Of a stretch of 64,000 bases of DNA, positions 30,086 to 38,986 are shown one piece after another. Source of the stretch: Macondimonas sp045864775 (GTDB taxonomy: Bacteria; Pseudomonadota; Gammaproteobacteria; UBA5335). The notes under the pieces are model-generated. The model saw nothing but the letters and a program-made list of their open reading frames with translations. It made no database searches and was not told the DNA's origin. Position numbers and translations under genes: made by a program. The DNA lies in the NCBI GenBank assembly GCA_045864775.1, contig BTVR01000002.1, forward strand, positions 1,149,603-1,213,602, read 5' to 3'. Position 1 is the first letter of the stretch. Each line of letters starts with the position of its first letter.

Positions 30086-30967
30086 TCACCGCGCCCCGCC
30101 CCCCGCCTGCCGGCCGCAGTCCCGAGAGAATGCCTTTCGCTGGACCCCGCGGGCGATGAGCCAGCACAACGCGGCCCAGGCAGCGCCCACCGCCCAGCCC
30201 GCCAAGACGTCGGTGGGCCAGTGGACACCGAGGTAAATCCGGCTGATCCCCACCACCACCGTGACACTGACGGCCACCAGCAGCAGGTACGCCTTGATGT
30301 GCCAACGCCGTTCGATCCGGCTCAACATGGCAGCGAGGGTGAGGTAGGTAATGGCCGCCATCATGGCGTGACCGCTGGGGAAGCTGGCCGTATAGACGAC
30401 CGTTTCGTGAGGCACCAGATCCGGCCGTGGGCGACCAAAGCCCAGTTTGAGAAGATTGGTGAGCAGCATCCCCCCGCCCACTGCCGCGACCGTGAAGCCG
30501 GCCGCCCGCACGTGACGGGCAAGCAGGAGATAGACGAGCGCGCCGACCCACACCAGGGTCAGCACACCCACGCTCCCCAGCGCGGTCAGGTCGCGCGCCA
30601 CCTCCTCCAGCCATTGCGGTCCCAGCGGATCGCGAGGATCGGTGGGGCTGCGCAGGGCGAGCAGCAGCGCCTCATCCAGCGCGTGGGTCTCCTGCCCCAT
30701 CACCGCCTCGGCAAGGGCCATGAAACCCCAGAGTCCGCCGAACAGCGCGGTCATCCAGAGGAGCAGGGAAACTTCGTGGCGGCCGAGTCCGCGCAGCGCT
30801 TGAACGATGCGAAGGGCCAGGCTGCCCGCGTGGTGAGGGGTGATCAGAATCGGGCTCCTTCGATTGCGAACGCGCTTGTGGTGTCCGCATCCTACGGGAA
30901 ACGGAGCCGCTGCAGCAGCGCGCCAAGGCTCCTGATCCAGCGCGTCGGATCGGCGCGGGCAAGGCAT
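30086..30967 (-). CDS. PAP2-family membrane phosphatase
   Basis: Membrane phosphatase of the PAP2 superfamily (phosphatidic acid, phosphatidylglycerophosphate or undecaprenyl pyrophosphate phosphatases). The three catalytic motifs are present: KLGFGRPRP, FPSGHAM and RIYLGVHWPTDVLAG, among about six hydrophobic helices. The open frame from the ATG at 30967 gives 293 aa, but the first 40 residues look unlike the family. A perfect AAGGAG lies 7 bases before an in-frame CTG at 30847, which would give a more typical 253-aa protein; I cannot decide. It lies 3 bp after the upstream kinase stop and is followed by the amidohydrolase gene. Confidence 0.85.
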   Translation of the reverse strand: MPCPRRSDALDQEPWRAAAAAPFPVGCGHHKRVRNRRSPILITPHHAGSLALRIVQALRGLGRHEVSLLLWMTALFGGLWGFMALAEAVMGQETHALDEALLLALRSPTDPRDPLGPQWLEEVARDLTALGSVGVLTLVWVGALVYLLLARHVRAAGFTVAAVGGGMLLTNLLKLGFGRPRPDLVPHETVVYTASFPSGHAMMAAITYLTLAAMLSRIERRWHIKAYLLLVAVSVTVVVGISRIYLGVHWPTDVLAGWAVGAAWAALCWLIARGVQRKAFSRDCGRQAGGGAR

Positions 30968-30970
30968 CCA

Positions 30971-32518
30971 TCAGTCCGAAACACGATCCCGTAACCGCCG
31001 CAGCAGGCCGGGAACATCGAAGGCCCGCCCGGCGTCCACGGACAGCGTTTGCTGACGTTCGACGGGCGTCAGCGATTCCTGTCGGGCGAGTTGCGCTTCC
31101 AGTATGGCGACATTGGCATCGGAAACGTCTGCATGGCGCTGGGCCAGACGCGCCCGCAGGATTTGCGGATCGACCTGCAGCGAGAGGATGAGTCCCGGCG
31201 CGCCCCGGGCCGTCGCGATGGCGAGAAAGCGCTCGCGCAAGCTGCGCTTCAGAAAGGTCGCATCCACGATCACCGGAAAACCCGCCGCCAGAATGCTGAC
31301 CGCGAGGGCTTCCAGGCGGCTGAACGTCTGCTCGCTGGCCTCGGCGCCATACAGGCTGGCGGGCGCGGCGTGATCTTCCGGGGCGATGGCGAACAGCCGC
31401 TTGCGCTCGACATCCGAGCGGATCCGGATGGCGCCCGCAGCGGCGGCCAGTCCGAGGGCCAGGGTGGATTTGCCGCTGCCGGAGAGGCCGTGGGTGATGG
31501 CAAGCCAGGGCCGCTCCCGCTCCAGGTAGGACTGGGCGCGTTGCACGTAGGTTTCCGCTTCGGTCAGGAAGCGTTGCCTTTCCTGCGGCGCTTCCTCTTG
31601 ATCCGCGCGCAGGGCGCTCACCTTGGCCCGGACCAGCGCCCGATAGACCCGGTAGAAATCGAGCAGCGCCAGTCCCGCATAATCGCCGCTGTGTTCCAGG
31701 TAGCCGTTCAAGGCCATGCCGGCAAGGTCAGGGCGCTGGTGATCGTCCAGGTCCATGAGCAGGAATGCCAGCTCGCTCTGCACATCGATCGTCCGTAGCG
31801 CCGGGTCGAACTCGATGCAGTCGAAGAGCACGAAGCGATCATTGATGCGCGCGATGTTGCGCAGATGCAGGTCGCCGTGGCACTCCTTGACCCAACCGCT
31901 GCGTTTGCGCGCCTCAATGAAAGGCGTCAACCGCTGGAACTCGCGGGCGCTCCAGTCACGCAACCGCGCCAGAAGCCGCGAGGACTGCGGGCCCGTCAGC
32001 CGCGGTTGCAGGGCGTCGAAGTTGGCGGCAACGGGTTCCCAGACGCCCTGGGCGTTGCCGAAGGGCAAGCCTTCCGGTAACGGGGGTTGCGCCTGATGCA
32101 GGCGGGCCAGGGTCGCGCCGAGCGCGAAGACCTCTTGCGGTCCCAGCGCGCTCGCGGCGATCTGGCGATCGAGCAACGCATCCTGATCGAACTGCACCAT
32201 CTGGACGGCAAAGTCGAAGGCTGCGCCGGCGCCGTCGATCCGGGGATCGTCCGGCGTACCCGTGATCGGCACGACGCCAAGGTAGAGGTCCGGCGCGAAG
32301 CGGCGGTTGAGGCGAACCTCCTCCTCGCAGAAGTGCCGTCGCCGCTCCCGGGTGGAAAAATCGAGGAAGCCCAGGTTCACCGGCTTCTTGACCTTGTAGA
32401 CTCGCTCGCCGGTGAGCAAAACCCAGGAGATGTGGGTCTCGACCAGCGTCACGGACACGACCGGATGCGGATAGCGATGGGTTTCGCACAAGCGCGCGAT
32501 CCAGTCAGCGCGGGGCAT
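30971..32518 (-). CDS. Bifunctional aminoglycoside-phosphotransferase-like/P-loop kinase fusion
   Basis: A 515-aa two-domain protein. Residues 1 to about 310 form an APH-like kinase domain, with YKVKKPVNLGFLDFS early and the catalytic loop ECHGDLHLRNI (HGD at 214-216) and Asp in FDCIEFDP. Residues about 335-515 carry a P-loop ATPase/kinase domain (HGLSGSGKSTLALGL, 343-357). This architecture is widespread and annotated as bifunctional aminoglycoside phosphotransferase/ATP-binding protein, but its physiological substrate is unknown; drug resistance should not be assumed. It is the first gene of a run followed closely by the PAP2 and amidohydrolase genes. Confidence 0.85.
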   Translation of the reverse strand: MPRADWIARLCETHRYPHPVVSVTLVETHISWVLLTGERVYKVKKPVNLGFLDFSTRERRRHFCEEEVRLNRRFAPDLYLGVVPITGTPDDPRIDGAGAAFDFAVQMVQFDQDALLDRQIAASALGPQEVFALGATLARLHQAQPPLPEGLPFGNAQGVWEPVAANFDALQPRLTGPQSSRLLARLRDWSAREFQRLTPFIEARKRSGWVKECHGDLHLRNIARINDRFVLFDCIEFDPALRTIDVQSELAFLLMDLDDHQRPDLAGMALNGYLEHSGDYAGLALLDFYRVYRALVRAKVSALRADQEEAPQERQRFLTEAETYVQRAQSYLERERPWLAITHGLSGSGKSTLALGLAAAAGAIRIRSDVERKRLFAIAPEDHAAPASLYGAEASEQTFSRLEALAVSILAAGFPVIVDATFLKRSLRERFLAIATARGAPGLILSLQVDPQILRARLAQRHADVSDANVAILEAQLARQESLTPVERQQTLSVDAGRAFDVPGLLRRLRDRVSD

Positions 32519-32863
32519 GGGGGTTTGGCCTCGGGTCGTGCATGAGATCTCCTGCGGGAGGGCCTGTAAGGACCCCGTGGGGCGTGTGGCGGCGAGCCTA
32601 TCGAACCTTCGCCCGGCGGCGGAAAAATCACAAGCGCTGGCTCATTTCCTGCCATGTCGGTGCGCGCCTTGAAGGCCACCGGGTGAAGGATCGACCCGCC
32701 GTTGCGAAAGACGCCATCGGCCGGCTGCCCGTCCCGCAGATCCGGCGACGCCGGTTGAAAACCGGATCGCCGGCCGCGGCCCTGCCCGCGGTTGATGCAT
32801 CTGCCCCCGTGGGGCAAGATGCTGCGCTGAAGGCATTCCCACCCCGATGACGGAGAACGATGC
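32519..32863. other. Intergenic region with two strong hairpins
   Basis: A 345-bp divergent gap. It contains an imperfect hairpin at 32742-32773 (CCGGCGA-CG-CCGGTT, loop GAA, and its complement with one unpaired A) and a second at 32797-32822 (GCATCTGCCCC, loop CGT, GGGGC-A-AGATGC). Neither is followed by a T-run. They are in the probable leader of the plus-strand zinc-finger/LPS operon. A 102-codon open frame at 32542-32850 has no homology I recognise and I do not call it. Confidence 0.5.
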
Positions 32864-33085
32864 ATGGCCCATGGTGAGGTCAATGTGCAGCCGCCCCAGA
32901 ACGGTACCCATACGCCGGCGGCCGAACGAACCTACGCGGTGCACCGGGTCGACCTGCCCACCTATTGCCCGGTCCCCGGCAGCAGCCTGTGGAACGGTCA
33001 CCCGCGCGTCTATATCCCGCTGAAGGACACCGGCGACGAGGCGCGGTGCATCTACTGCGGAGCCCGCTTCCGGCTGGTCGATTGA
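32864..33085 (+). CDS. CHCC-type zinc-finger domain protein
   Basis: A 73-aa protein of the zf-CHCC family, related to the zinc-binding mitochondrial complex I subunit NDUFS6. The zinc ligands are C35 (TYCP), H46 (NGHPRVYI) and C62/C65 (CIYC). A GGAG site lies 8 bases before the ATG. In other gammaproteobacteria such genes lie near ilvE and waa genes; here it heads a plus-strand group of LPS genes. The function of the bacterial protein is not established. Confidence 0.88.
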   Translation: MAHGEVNVQPPQNGTHTPAAERTYAVHRVDLPTYCPVPGSSLWNGHPRVYIPLKDTGDEARCIYCGARFRLVD

Positions 33086-33100
33086 CGCACCGGCCCGGCC

Positions 33101-34144
33101 TTGCGCATCGTCCATGTAAACCTGGCCCGTGGCTATCGCGGCGGTGAACGCCAGACCGAACTGCTGATCCGCGCTCTCGCCCGCGGCGGCCTGCCCCAAG
33201 CAGCGTGGGGACGCGCGGGAGAACCCTTGCTGGAGCACCTCGCGGATGTCCCCGGACTCGAGCGGCTGGCCTTGCGACCGCCGTATCTCGGCGCGATCAC
33301 GGCCAGCCGGCCGGGCGACATCCTGCACGCCCACGAAGGCAAGGCGACCCATGTCGCTCATGTCGTGCATCACCTGCGGCGGCGACCTTACCTCATCACC
33401 CGCCGAGTGCCCAATCGCCCCAAGGATGGCCGCTGGACCCGGGCCGTCTACCGCCGCGCCGCGCGCGTCGTGGCCATCTCGGACGCCGTGGACCTGGCAC
33501 TGCGCGGCTGGGAACCGCGCCTCGGACCGGTGCGTATCGCCTCGGTCGCCGGCCTGCCGATGCCGGATCCCGTGCAGGTGGCCGCGCTGCGCGCTCGTCA
33601 TCCCGGCCGGCTGCGCATCGGGCAGGTGGGCGCGCTGGTCGATCACCACAAGGGCCAGCGGGTGCTGCTCGACGCCTTGCGCCTCGTGCCCGGGCTGGCC
33701 GACTGTCCGGTGCTCCTGATCGGATCGGGCGAGGATGAAGCGGCGCTGCGCCAGGAAGCCGCAGACCTGCCGCAGGTCGTCTTCACCGGTTTCGTGGACA
33801 ATGTCGCCGACTATCTGGCCGCGCTGGACGTGTTCGTGTTCCCCTCGCGCGAGGAGGGCCTCGGCTCGAGCCTGATCGATGCCATGGCCCAGGGTTTGCC
33901 CATCGTGGCCAGCCGCGTCGGTGGCATCCCGGAACTGATCACGCATGAGCGCACGGGGCTGCTCGTCCCGCCCAGCGACGCGGCCGCGCTGGCACAGGCG
34001 CTCATGCGACTCGCCGGCGATTCCGCTTGGCGTGCGCAACTGGGCACAACGGCCCGCGCAGCGGCCGCCGCCTATACGCCAGAAGCCATGGCCGCCGCCT
34101 ATCTGAACCTCTATCACGACGTGACCCGGGAGCACAGCGCATGA
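33101..34144 (+). CDS. Family 4-type glycosyltransferase, probably LPS core
   Basis: A 347-aa GT-B glycosyltransferase. The N-terminal domain opens with VHVNLARGYRGGERQTELL, and the C-terminal nucleotide-sugar domain has FTGFVDNVADYLAALDVFVFPSREEGLGSSLIDAMAQGLP with the EEG-type acidic motif and VASRVGGIPE. The start is a TTG at 33101, 15 bases after the zinc-finger gene; no nearer ATG gives a complete fold. It overlaps hldD by four bases (ATGA) and lies with hldD and waaF, which argues for a role in LPS inner core assembly. The sugar donor is unknown. Confidence 0.88.
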   Translation: MRIVHVNLARGYRGGERQTELLIRALARGGLPQAAWGRAGEPLLEHLADVPGLERLALRPPYLGAITASRPGDILHAHEGKATHVAHVVHHLRRRPYLITRRVPNRPKDGRWTRAVYRRAARVVAISDAVDLALRGWEPRLGPVRIASVAGLPMPDPVQVAALRARHPGRLRIGQVGALVDHHKGQRVLLDALRLVPGLADCPVLLIGSGEDEAALRQEAADLPQVVFTGFVDNVADYLAALDVFVFPSREEGLGSSLIDAMAQGLPIVASRVGGIPELITHERTGLLVPPSDAAALAQALMRLAGDSAWRAQLGTTARAAAAAYTPEAMAAAYLNLYHDVTREHSA

Positions 34145-35085
34145 TCATCGTCACCGGCGGAGCGGGTTTCATCGGCAGCAATCTGGTGCACGCCCTGAAT
34201 GCGCGCGGTCGCACCGATATCTGGGTGGTGGACGATCTGACCGACGGCACCAAGTGCCGCAATCTGGCCGACTGCACACTCGCCGATTATCTGGATCGCG
34301 ACGAACTGTTCGCCCGGCTCAATGGACCTGGCCTGCCGCCGATCGAAGTGGTGTTCCATCAAGGGGCCTGTTCGGCCACCACCGAATGGGACGGTCGCTA
34401 CCTGATGCGCAACAACTACGGCTATTCGCGTGACCTGCTGACCTGGTGCCTGGAACGGCGCGTACCGCTCATCTATGCCTCCTCGGCGGCCGTCTACGGC
34501 GGCAGCCGGGTCTTCCGCGAAGACCCTGCCTGTGAAGCGCCGCTCAACGCCTACGGCTACTCCAAGCTGCTCTTCGATCAGGTGGTGCGCCGCGTGCTGC
34601 CGCGCGCGGCCTCACAGGTGGTGGGCCTGCGCTATTTCAACGTCTACGGCCCGCGCGAGCAGCACAAGGGCGCGATGGCCAGCGTCGCCTGGCACGCGCG
34701 CAAGCAGTTGCACGACGCGGGCGCCATCGCGCTGTTCGAGGGCAGCGAGGGTTACGGCGATGGCGAGCAGCGCCGCGACTTCATCCACGTCGACGATGTC
34801 GTGGCGGTCAACCTGTGGTTCTGGGCCCACGCCGACCGCCGCGGCATCTTCAACGTCGGCACCGGCCGCGCCCAGACCTTCAACGAGCTGGTCCGTCCGA
34901 TCATTCATCACGCCGGCCGCGGCGCGATCCGCTACATCCCGTTCCCGGACCATCTGCGCGGCCGCTATCAGAGCTTCACCGAGGCCGACATCGGCGCGCT
35001 GCGCGCGGCCGGCTACGATCAGTCCTTCCTCGACGTCGCCACCGGCGTGAGCCGCTACATGACTGCGCTCGACGACCATGGCTGA
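34141..35085 (+). CDS. hldD: ADP-L-glycero-D-manno-heptose 6-epimerase
   Basis: NADP-dependent short-chain dehydrogenase-type epimerase that makes the L-glycero form of ADP-heptose for LPS inner core. The protein is 314 aa. The Rossmann motif VTGGAGFIGSN is at residues 4-14, followed by VVDDLTDGTKCRNL typical of HldD, the catalytic pair in YGYSKLLFD, and RYFNVYGPREQHKG. The ATG at 34141 overlaps the glycosyltransferase stop. The waaF start at 35078 overlaps its 3' end, so heptose supply and transfer are translationally linked. Confidence 0.95.
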   Translation: MIIVTGGAGFIGSNLVHALNARGRTDIWVVDDLTDGTKCRNLADCTLADYLDRDELFARLNGPGLPPIEVVFHQGACSATTEWDGRYLMRNNYGYSRDLLTWCLERRVPLIYASSAAVYGGSRVFREDPACEAPLNAYGYSKLLFDQVVRRVLPRAASQVVGLRYFNVYGPREQHKGAMASVAWHARKQLHDAGAIALFEGSEGYGDGEQRRDFIHVDDVVAVNLWFWAHADRRGIFNVGTGRAQTFNELVRPIIHHAGRGAIRYIPFPDHLRGRYQSFTEADIGALRAAGYDQSFLDVATGVSRYMTALDDHG

Positions 35086-36103
35086 TGACGCGCCGGTCCT
35101 CGTCGTCGGGCCGGCCTGGGTGGGCGACATGGTCATGGCCCAGAGCCTCTTCATGACCCTGAAGGCACAACGCCCCGAGCGCGCCATCGATGTGCTGGCG
35201 CCGGGCTGGTCGCTGCCGCTCATCGCCCGCATGGGCGAGGTGCGCGCCGGTATCGAGATGCCGCTGGGCCACGGCGAGTTCGACCTCAAGCTGCGCCGCC
35301 GGCTGGGGCATGCGCTGCGCGGCGCCGGTTACGGGCAAGCCATCGTCCTGCCCCGATCCTTCAAATCGGCCCTTACGCCGTTCTTCGCGCGCATCCCGCG
35401 CCGAACGGGTTATCGCGGCGAGCTGCGCTACGGTCTGCTGAACGACATCCGCCCGCTCGATGAACGGCGCCTGCCGCGCACGGTCGACCGCTTCGTCGCG
35501 CTGGGCTGTGAGCCGGACGCGGCGCTGCCTCCGCCCATCCCGCTGCCCCACCTGCGCGTCGATCCAGCCCGCCAGGAGGCCCTGGTCGCGGCGCTGGGCC
35601 TCGCCGAGGACCTCGCGCACCCCTGTATCGCGCTCATGCCCGGCGCCGAATACGGACCCGCCAAGCAGTGGCCCGCGTTTGGCGCGCTGGCCGCGGAGCT
35701 CGTCGCAGCCGGCCGCCGGGTGTGGATTTTCGGATCCCACAAGGAACAGGCCCTCGGCGCAGCCATTGCGGCGCAGGCCGGCGCCGGGGCGCAGAACCTC
35801 TGCGGCCGCACCGAGCTGGCCGATGCGATCGATCTCATCGGGCTGTGCCGCGCGGCGGTGAGCAACGATTCCGGGCTCATGCACATCGCCGCGGCCGCCG
35901 GCGTGCCGCTGGTGGCGATCTATGGCTCTTCCACGCCGGATTACACGCCCCCGCTCACCGCGAAGGCGGCAATCCTCTGGCGGCGCCTGCCCTGCAGCCC
36001 GTGTTTCGAGCGCAACTGCCCGCTCGGCCACACCGATTGCCTGCACGGTATCCGGTCAGACGAGGTGCTGAGCGCACTCGAGGGCCTGTCACAGAACGGC
36101 TGA
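35078..36103 (+). CDS. waaF: ADP-heptose:LPS heptosyltransferase II
   Basis: GT9-family enzyme that adds the second heptose to the LPS inner core at the cytoplasmic face. The protein is 341 aa. WaaF features are VVGPAWVGDMVMAQSLF at the N-terminus, LPRSFKSALTPFFARIPRRTGYRGELRYGLLND, the sugar-nucleotide segment MPGAEYGPAKQWP, and SNDSGLMHIAAAAGVPLVAIYG. It overlaps hldD by 8 bases. In pseudomonads waaF follows glnE-ilvE directly; here those genes lie about 14 kb away on the other strand. It converges with the phosphodiesterase-like gene 12 bp away. Confidence 0.95.
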   Translation: MADDAPVLVVGPAWVGDMVMAQSLFMTLKAQRPERAIDVLAPGWSLPLIARMGEVRAGIEMPLGHGEFDLKLRRRLGHALRGAGYGQAIVLPRSFKSALTPFFARIPRRTGYRGELRYGLLNDIRPLDERRLPRTVDRFVALGCEPDAALPPPIPLPHLRVDPARQEALVAALGLAEDLAHPCIALMPGAEYGPAKQWPAFGALAAELVAAGRRVWIFGSHKEQALGAAIAAQAGAGAQNLCGRTELADAIDLIGLCRAAVSNDSGLMHIAAAAGVPLVAIYGSSTPDYTPPLTAKAAILWRRLPCSPCFERNCPLGHTDCLHGIRSDEVLSALEGLSQNG

Positions 36104-36115
36104 GACGCGCATCGC

Positions 36116-36820
36116 TCAGTCCCAGCGCAACTCGCAGGCCAAGGGCAGATGATCGGACGCCCGTCGCGCCAGCGCTGTGCGCTGCACATGCACGCGCGCG
36201 AGACGCGCCGGCGCGGACACCCAGATCCGGTCCAGCCGCAACAGCGGGCAGCGCGACGGAAACGTCGGCGGAGCGGCGCCCCCGCCTGCGAAATGCCGAT
36301 GCAACCAGCGCAAGGGACGCCCCCACAGGAACCACTCGTTGAAATCGCCGAGCAGGATCGTTGCGTCCACCGGTTCCGGCGCCGCCTGCATCACCGCCAG
36401 CAAGCGCCGCACCTGCAACCGTCGTTCAGCCGGGCGCAAGCCCAGATGGGTGGCGATCACTTCCAGACGGCGGTCGCCGTGCGCCAGCACGGCGCGGATG
36501 GCGCTGCGTGCTTCGCGGCGCCCGACGCTGAGATCGATCAGGGCATGATCCAGGACCGGCAGGCGGGTGATGAGCGCGTTGCCGTACTGACCCTGCTCGC
36601 GCAGCAGCGTCGGGCCGGAGAGGACGTGCAGATCGCGCCGCGCCCGGCAGGCCCCCAGCACGTCATCGCCATGGTGGTAGGTCTCCACCTCCTGCAGCGC
36701 CAGGATGTCGGCGTCCAGCATGGCGAGCACAGCGCGGACGCGCGCGGGATCGAAGCAGCCGTCGGTGCCCACGCAGCCGTGGATGTTGTAGGTGGCCACA
36801 GCGAGCGGACCCGGGGGCAT
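36116..36820 (-). CDS. Endonuclease/exonuclease/phosphatase family protein
   Basis: A 234-aa metal-dependent phosphodiesterase of the EEP superfamily. Motifs are in order: VATYNIHG, LALQEVE (metal-binding Glu), NALITRLPVL, ATHLGLRPAERRLQ, LLGDFNEW and the terminal SDHLPL. No signal peptide is evident. Its start is three bases after the stop of the phospholipase-D-like gene, so the two are coupled. In this arrangement it may work on the same lipid or nucleic acid phosphodiester class, but the substrate is not predictable. Confidence 0.85.
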   Translation of the reverse strand: MPPGPLAVATYNIHGCVGTDGCFDPARVRAVLAMLDADILALQEVETYHHGDDVLGACRARRDLHVLSGPTLLREQGQYGNALITRLPVLDHALIDLSVGRREARSAIRAVLAHGDRRLEVIATHLGLRPAERRLQVRRLLAVMQAAPEPVDATILLGDFNEWFLWGRPLRWLHRHFAGGGAAPPTFPSRCPLLRLDRIWVSAPARLARVHVQRTALARRASDHLPLACELRWD

Positions 36821-36823
36821 GGC

Positions 36824-38986
36824 TTATCGCCGCGGCGCAGGGGTTCCGTCGCCACGTCCCTGCATCCACCGATTCAGGCCCCAGAACACCCCCGCCAATG
36901 CGAGGACGCTCAGGATCAGCAGCGTCACCGTCGCCGCGCTCGGATGGCGCAGACTCGCCCGCAAGCGGTCGGTGAAGAACGCCAGCGCGGCAATGCCCGG
37001 ACCCATGCCGACCACGGTCCCGATGACATAGTCCCTCAGCGGCAGGCGCAGCGACCCCGCTGCCAGATTGATGACCGCGAAGGGCGCCACCGGGACGACG
37101 CGCACCGTGGCGACGGCGAGAATGCCGTTGTGGGCGATGCGCTTGGCGATCGATTCGATGCGCCCGCCGTCGAGCGGCCAGCGACCCCGTCGCCCCATGA
37201 GCACCCCCAGCCCGTACCCGGCCAGCGCGCTGAGCAGGGTCCCGGTCAGGGCATAGGCGAATCCCTTGAGCGCGCCGAAGACCAGGATGGTGGCGACGAT
37301 CAGCGCCGTCACCGGCACCATCGACAGACTCGCCGCGACGAAGGCCAGCACCAGCCACACCGGGGCGAGCGGCAGCCGGCCGATGGCGGCGACGGCCGCG
37401 CGCATGCGCTCGGGCTCCAGCCACGCGCCGAGCGGGGTGAAGCGCCACGCCAGCGCCAGTGCCAGCAGCGCCGCGCCCGCCACGAGCAGGGGCAGGTAGC
37501 GGCGCACCTCGAAACGACTGGACCGCGCGACCGGGAAAAACTCGCGCATCAGCGCGTCGGGCTCGATCGGCCGTTCCGGATCGCAGATCTCCTGGCGGGT
37601 CAGCCAGGCGTCCTCGTAGGGCGGCAACTCGGGCTCGAGCGGCTGCAGCGACCGCCCCGGACCGCGCAAGGCCTCGATGGCCTGCAGCAGGCTGCCATGA
37701 TGCTCGAGCGCGGCGGCCACGATATCGGGGGTGGTGTCCAGATGCTCGGCCAGCAGGCGGTGCTGGAGCGCGCGGATGCCCGGCTGCTCGGCGGCCTCCG
37801 CAGGCGTCAGCTCGACGGCCAGATCACACTCGGTGTCCAGACCCATCGAGCGGTTGTTGAGATTGGACGAGCCGATGTGTACGAAGCGCTCGTCGACGAT
37901 CATCAGCTTGCTATGCAGCCGGATCGACTGGTCCGGCTCGAGCCCGGGGATATCGGCGTAGTAAACGTTGAACCGATTGTGGGCATCGGCGGCCCGCAGG
38001 TTCTGCAGGATGCGGATGCGCATTCGGTCCATTGACTGCTGGGACAGCCAACCGTCGGTGCAGCGCGGCAGCAGGATCACGATCTCGGGACCGTCCGGTT
38101 CTTGCAGCCGGTCGGCCAGTGCCGCGCCGATGCGATCGGAGGTGAGGTACTGGTTCTCGATGTAGATGCTGCGCTGCGCGGCGGCGATGGCGTCAAGGTA
38201 GAGCTGCTCGATTTCGCGCACCTCGGCCTGATCCTCGTAGGCCGGACGGGTGCGGCTGACGGCGACCCGAACCTCCCGCAGATCATGACCGACGCCGCGC
38301 GGCCATGGCACTTCCCGTGCCGGATCCACCGGCGGGGGCTGCGGCGGATCGGTTTCCTCGCAGGTGGCGCGCGCCCAGCGCTCCCGCACGAGCTCGCCCA
38401 GCGCAGCCGCGACCGCACCGCTCGCCAGCATCATCACATCGTGATGCGGCCGGCCGCCTTGTCCGTCCGCCGCGAGCCGGCGCGGATCGTCCAGCCGATG
38501 CGCCGGCGTGTCCCAGCGTCCGCGCGCCGGATCGAGGCCGCCCACGAAGGCCAGCGCGTCGTCGATGACGGCGATTTTTTCGTGATGCGACGCGCCAAGC
38601 GGAAACCAGTGATCCAGCCGAAAATGCACGCGCTCGTGTGTCGCCCAGTCCAGCTTGTAGCGCAGGAGCCATTCCCGACCGCGCCCCAGCAGCAAGGAGA
38701 AATCCCAGTTGAGCATGAAGACCTGAAGCTGCGGCTGGCGGGCCGCCAGACCGTCGAGCAGATCGCGCAGCGGCGGACAGGCGGGCGGCTGCCGCGCGCC
38801 CGCGGGCACCAGGCACAGACTGCTGTAGATGTCCCAGGTGAGCAGAAAGGCGCTGGAGCGGGCCTGCTGCAGCGCCTCGTGCAGGGCGGCGAAGTAGGCC
38901 TCGCCATCGATCAGAAAGGCCACCCGTTCGGCCGGTTCCAGCCGCCAGCAGTTGCGCCCCGGCTCGAGGATGCGCTGAAACGTCAT
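36824..38986 (-). CDS. Phospholipase D/cardiolipin-synthase-like protein fused to a VTT (SNARE-associated/DedA-like) membrane domain
   Basis: A 720-aa membrane protein. Two PLD catalytic motifs are visible: HHEKIAVIDD in the first half and HSKLMIVDERFVHIGSSNLNNRS in the second. The C-terminal 200 residues are several hydrophobic segments with a VTT-type core (LLSALAGYGLGVLMGR, ATVRVVPVAPFAVINLAAG). The start is ATG 38986 with AGAGGGAA upstream; the same frame stays open to 40003, but that extension lies over two genes on the other strand. It may make or remodel phospholipid; a soluble phosphodiesterase gene follows. Substrate is uncertain. Confidence 0.9.
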   Translation of the reverse strand: MTFQRILEPGRNCWRLEPAERVAFLIDGEAYFAALHEALQQARSSAFLLTWDIYSSLCLVPAGARQPPACPPLRDLLDGLAARQPQLQVFMLNWDFSLLLGRGREWLLRYKLDWATHERVHFRLDHWFPLGASHHEKIAVIDDALAFVGGLDPARGRWDTPAHRLDDPRRLAADGQGGRPHHDVMMLASGAVAAALGELVRERWARATCEETDPPQPPPVDPAREVPWPRGVGHDLREVRVAVSRTRPAYEDQAEVREIEQLYLDAIAAAQRSIYIENQYLTSDRIGAALADRLQEPDGPEIVILLPRCTDGWLSQQSMDRMRIRILQNLRAADAHNRFNVYYADIPGLEPDQSIRLHSKLMIVDERFVHIGSSNLNNRSMGLDTECDLAVELTPAEAAEQPGIRALQHRLLAEHLDTTPDIVAAALEHHGSLLQAIEALRGPGRSLQPLEPELPPYEDAWLTRQEICDPERPIEPDALMREFFPVARSSRFEVRRYLPLLVAGAALLALALAWRFTPLGAWLEPERMRAAVAAIGRLPLAPVWLVLAFVAASLSMVPVTALIVATILVFGALKGFAYALTGTLLSALAGYGLGVLMGRRGRWPLDGGRIESIAKRIAHNGILAVATVRVVPVAPFAVINLAAGSLRLPLRDYVIGTVVGMGPGIAALAFFTDRLRASLRHPSAATVTLLILSVLALAGVFWGLNRWMQGRGDGTPAPRR

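Noticed and set aside
32542..32850. 102-codon open frame in the gap before the zinc-finger gene
   Set aside because: Basic, low-complexity translation without homology, and it spans two strong hairpins.
36149..38035. Long plus-strand open frames opposite the PLD-VTT gene
   Set aside because: Composition is His/Arg/Gln-rich and lacks motifs; the minus strand has complete HKD motifs and membrane segments.
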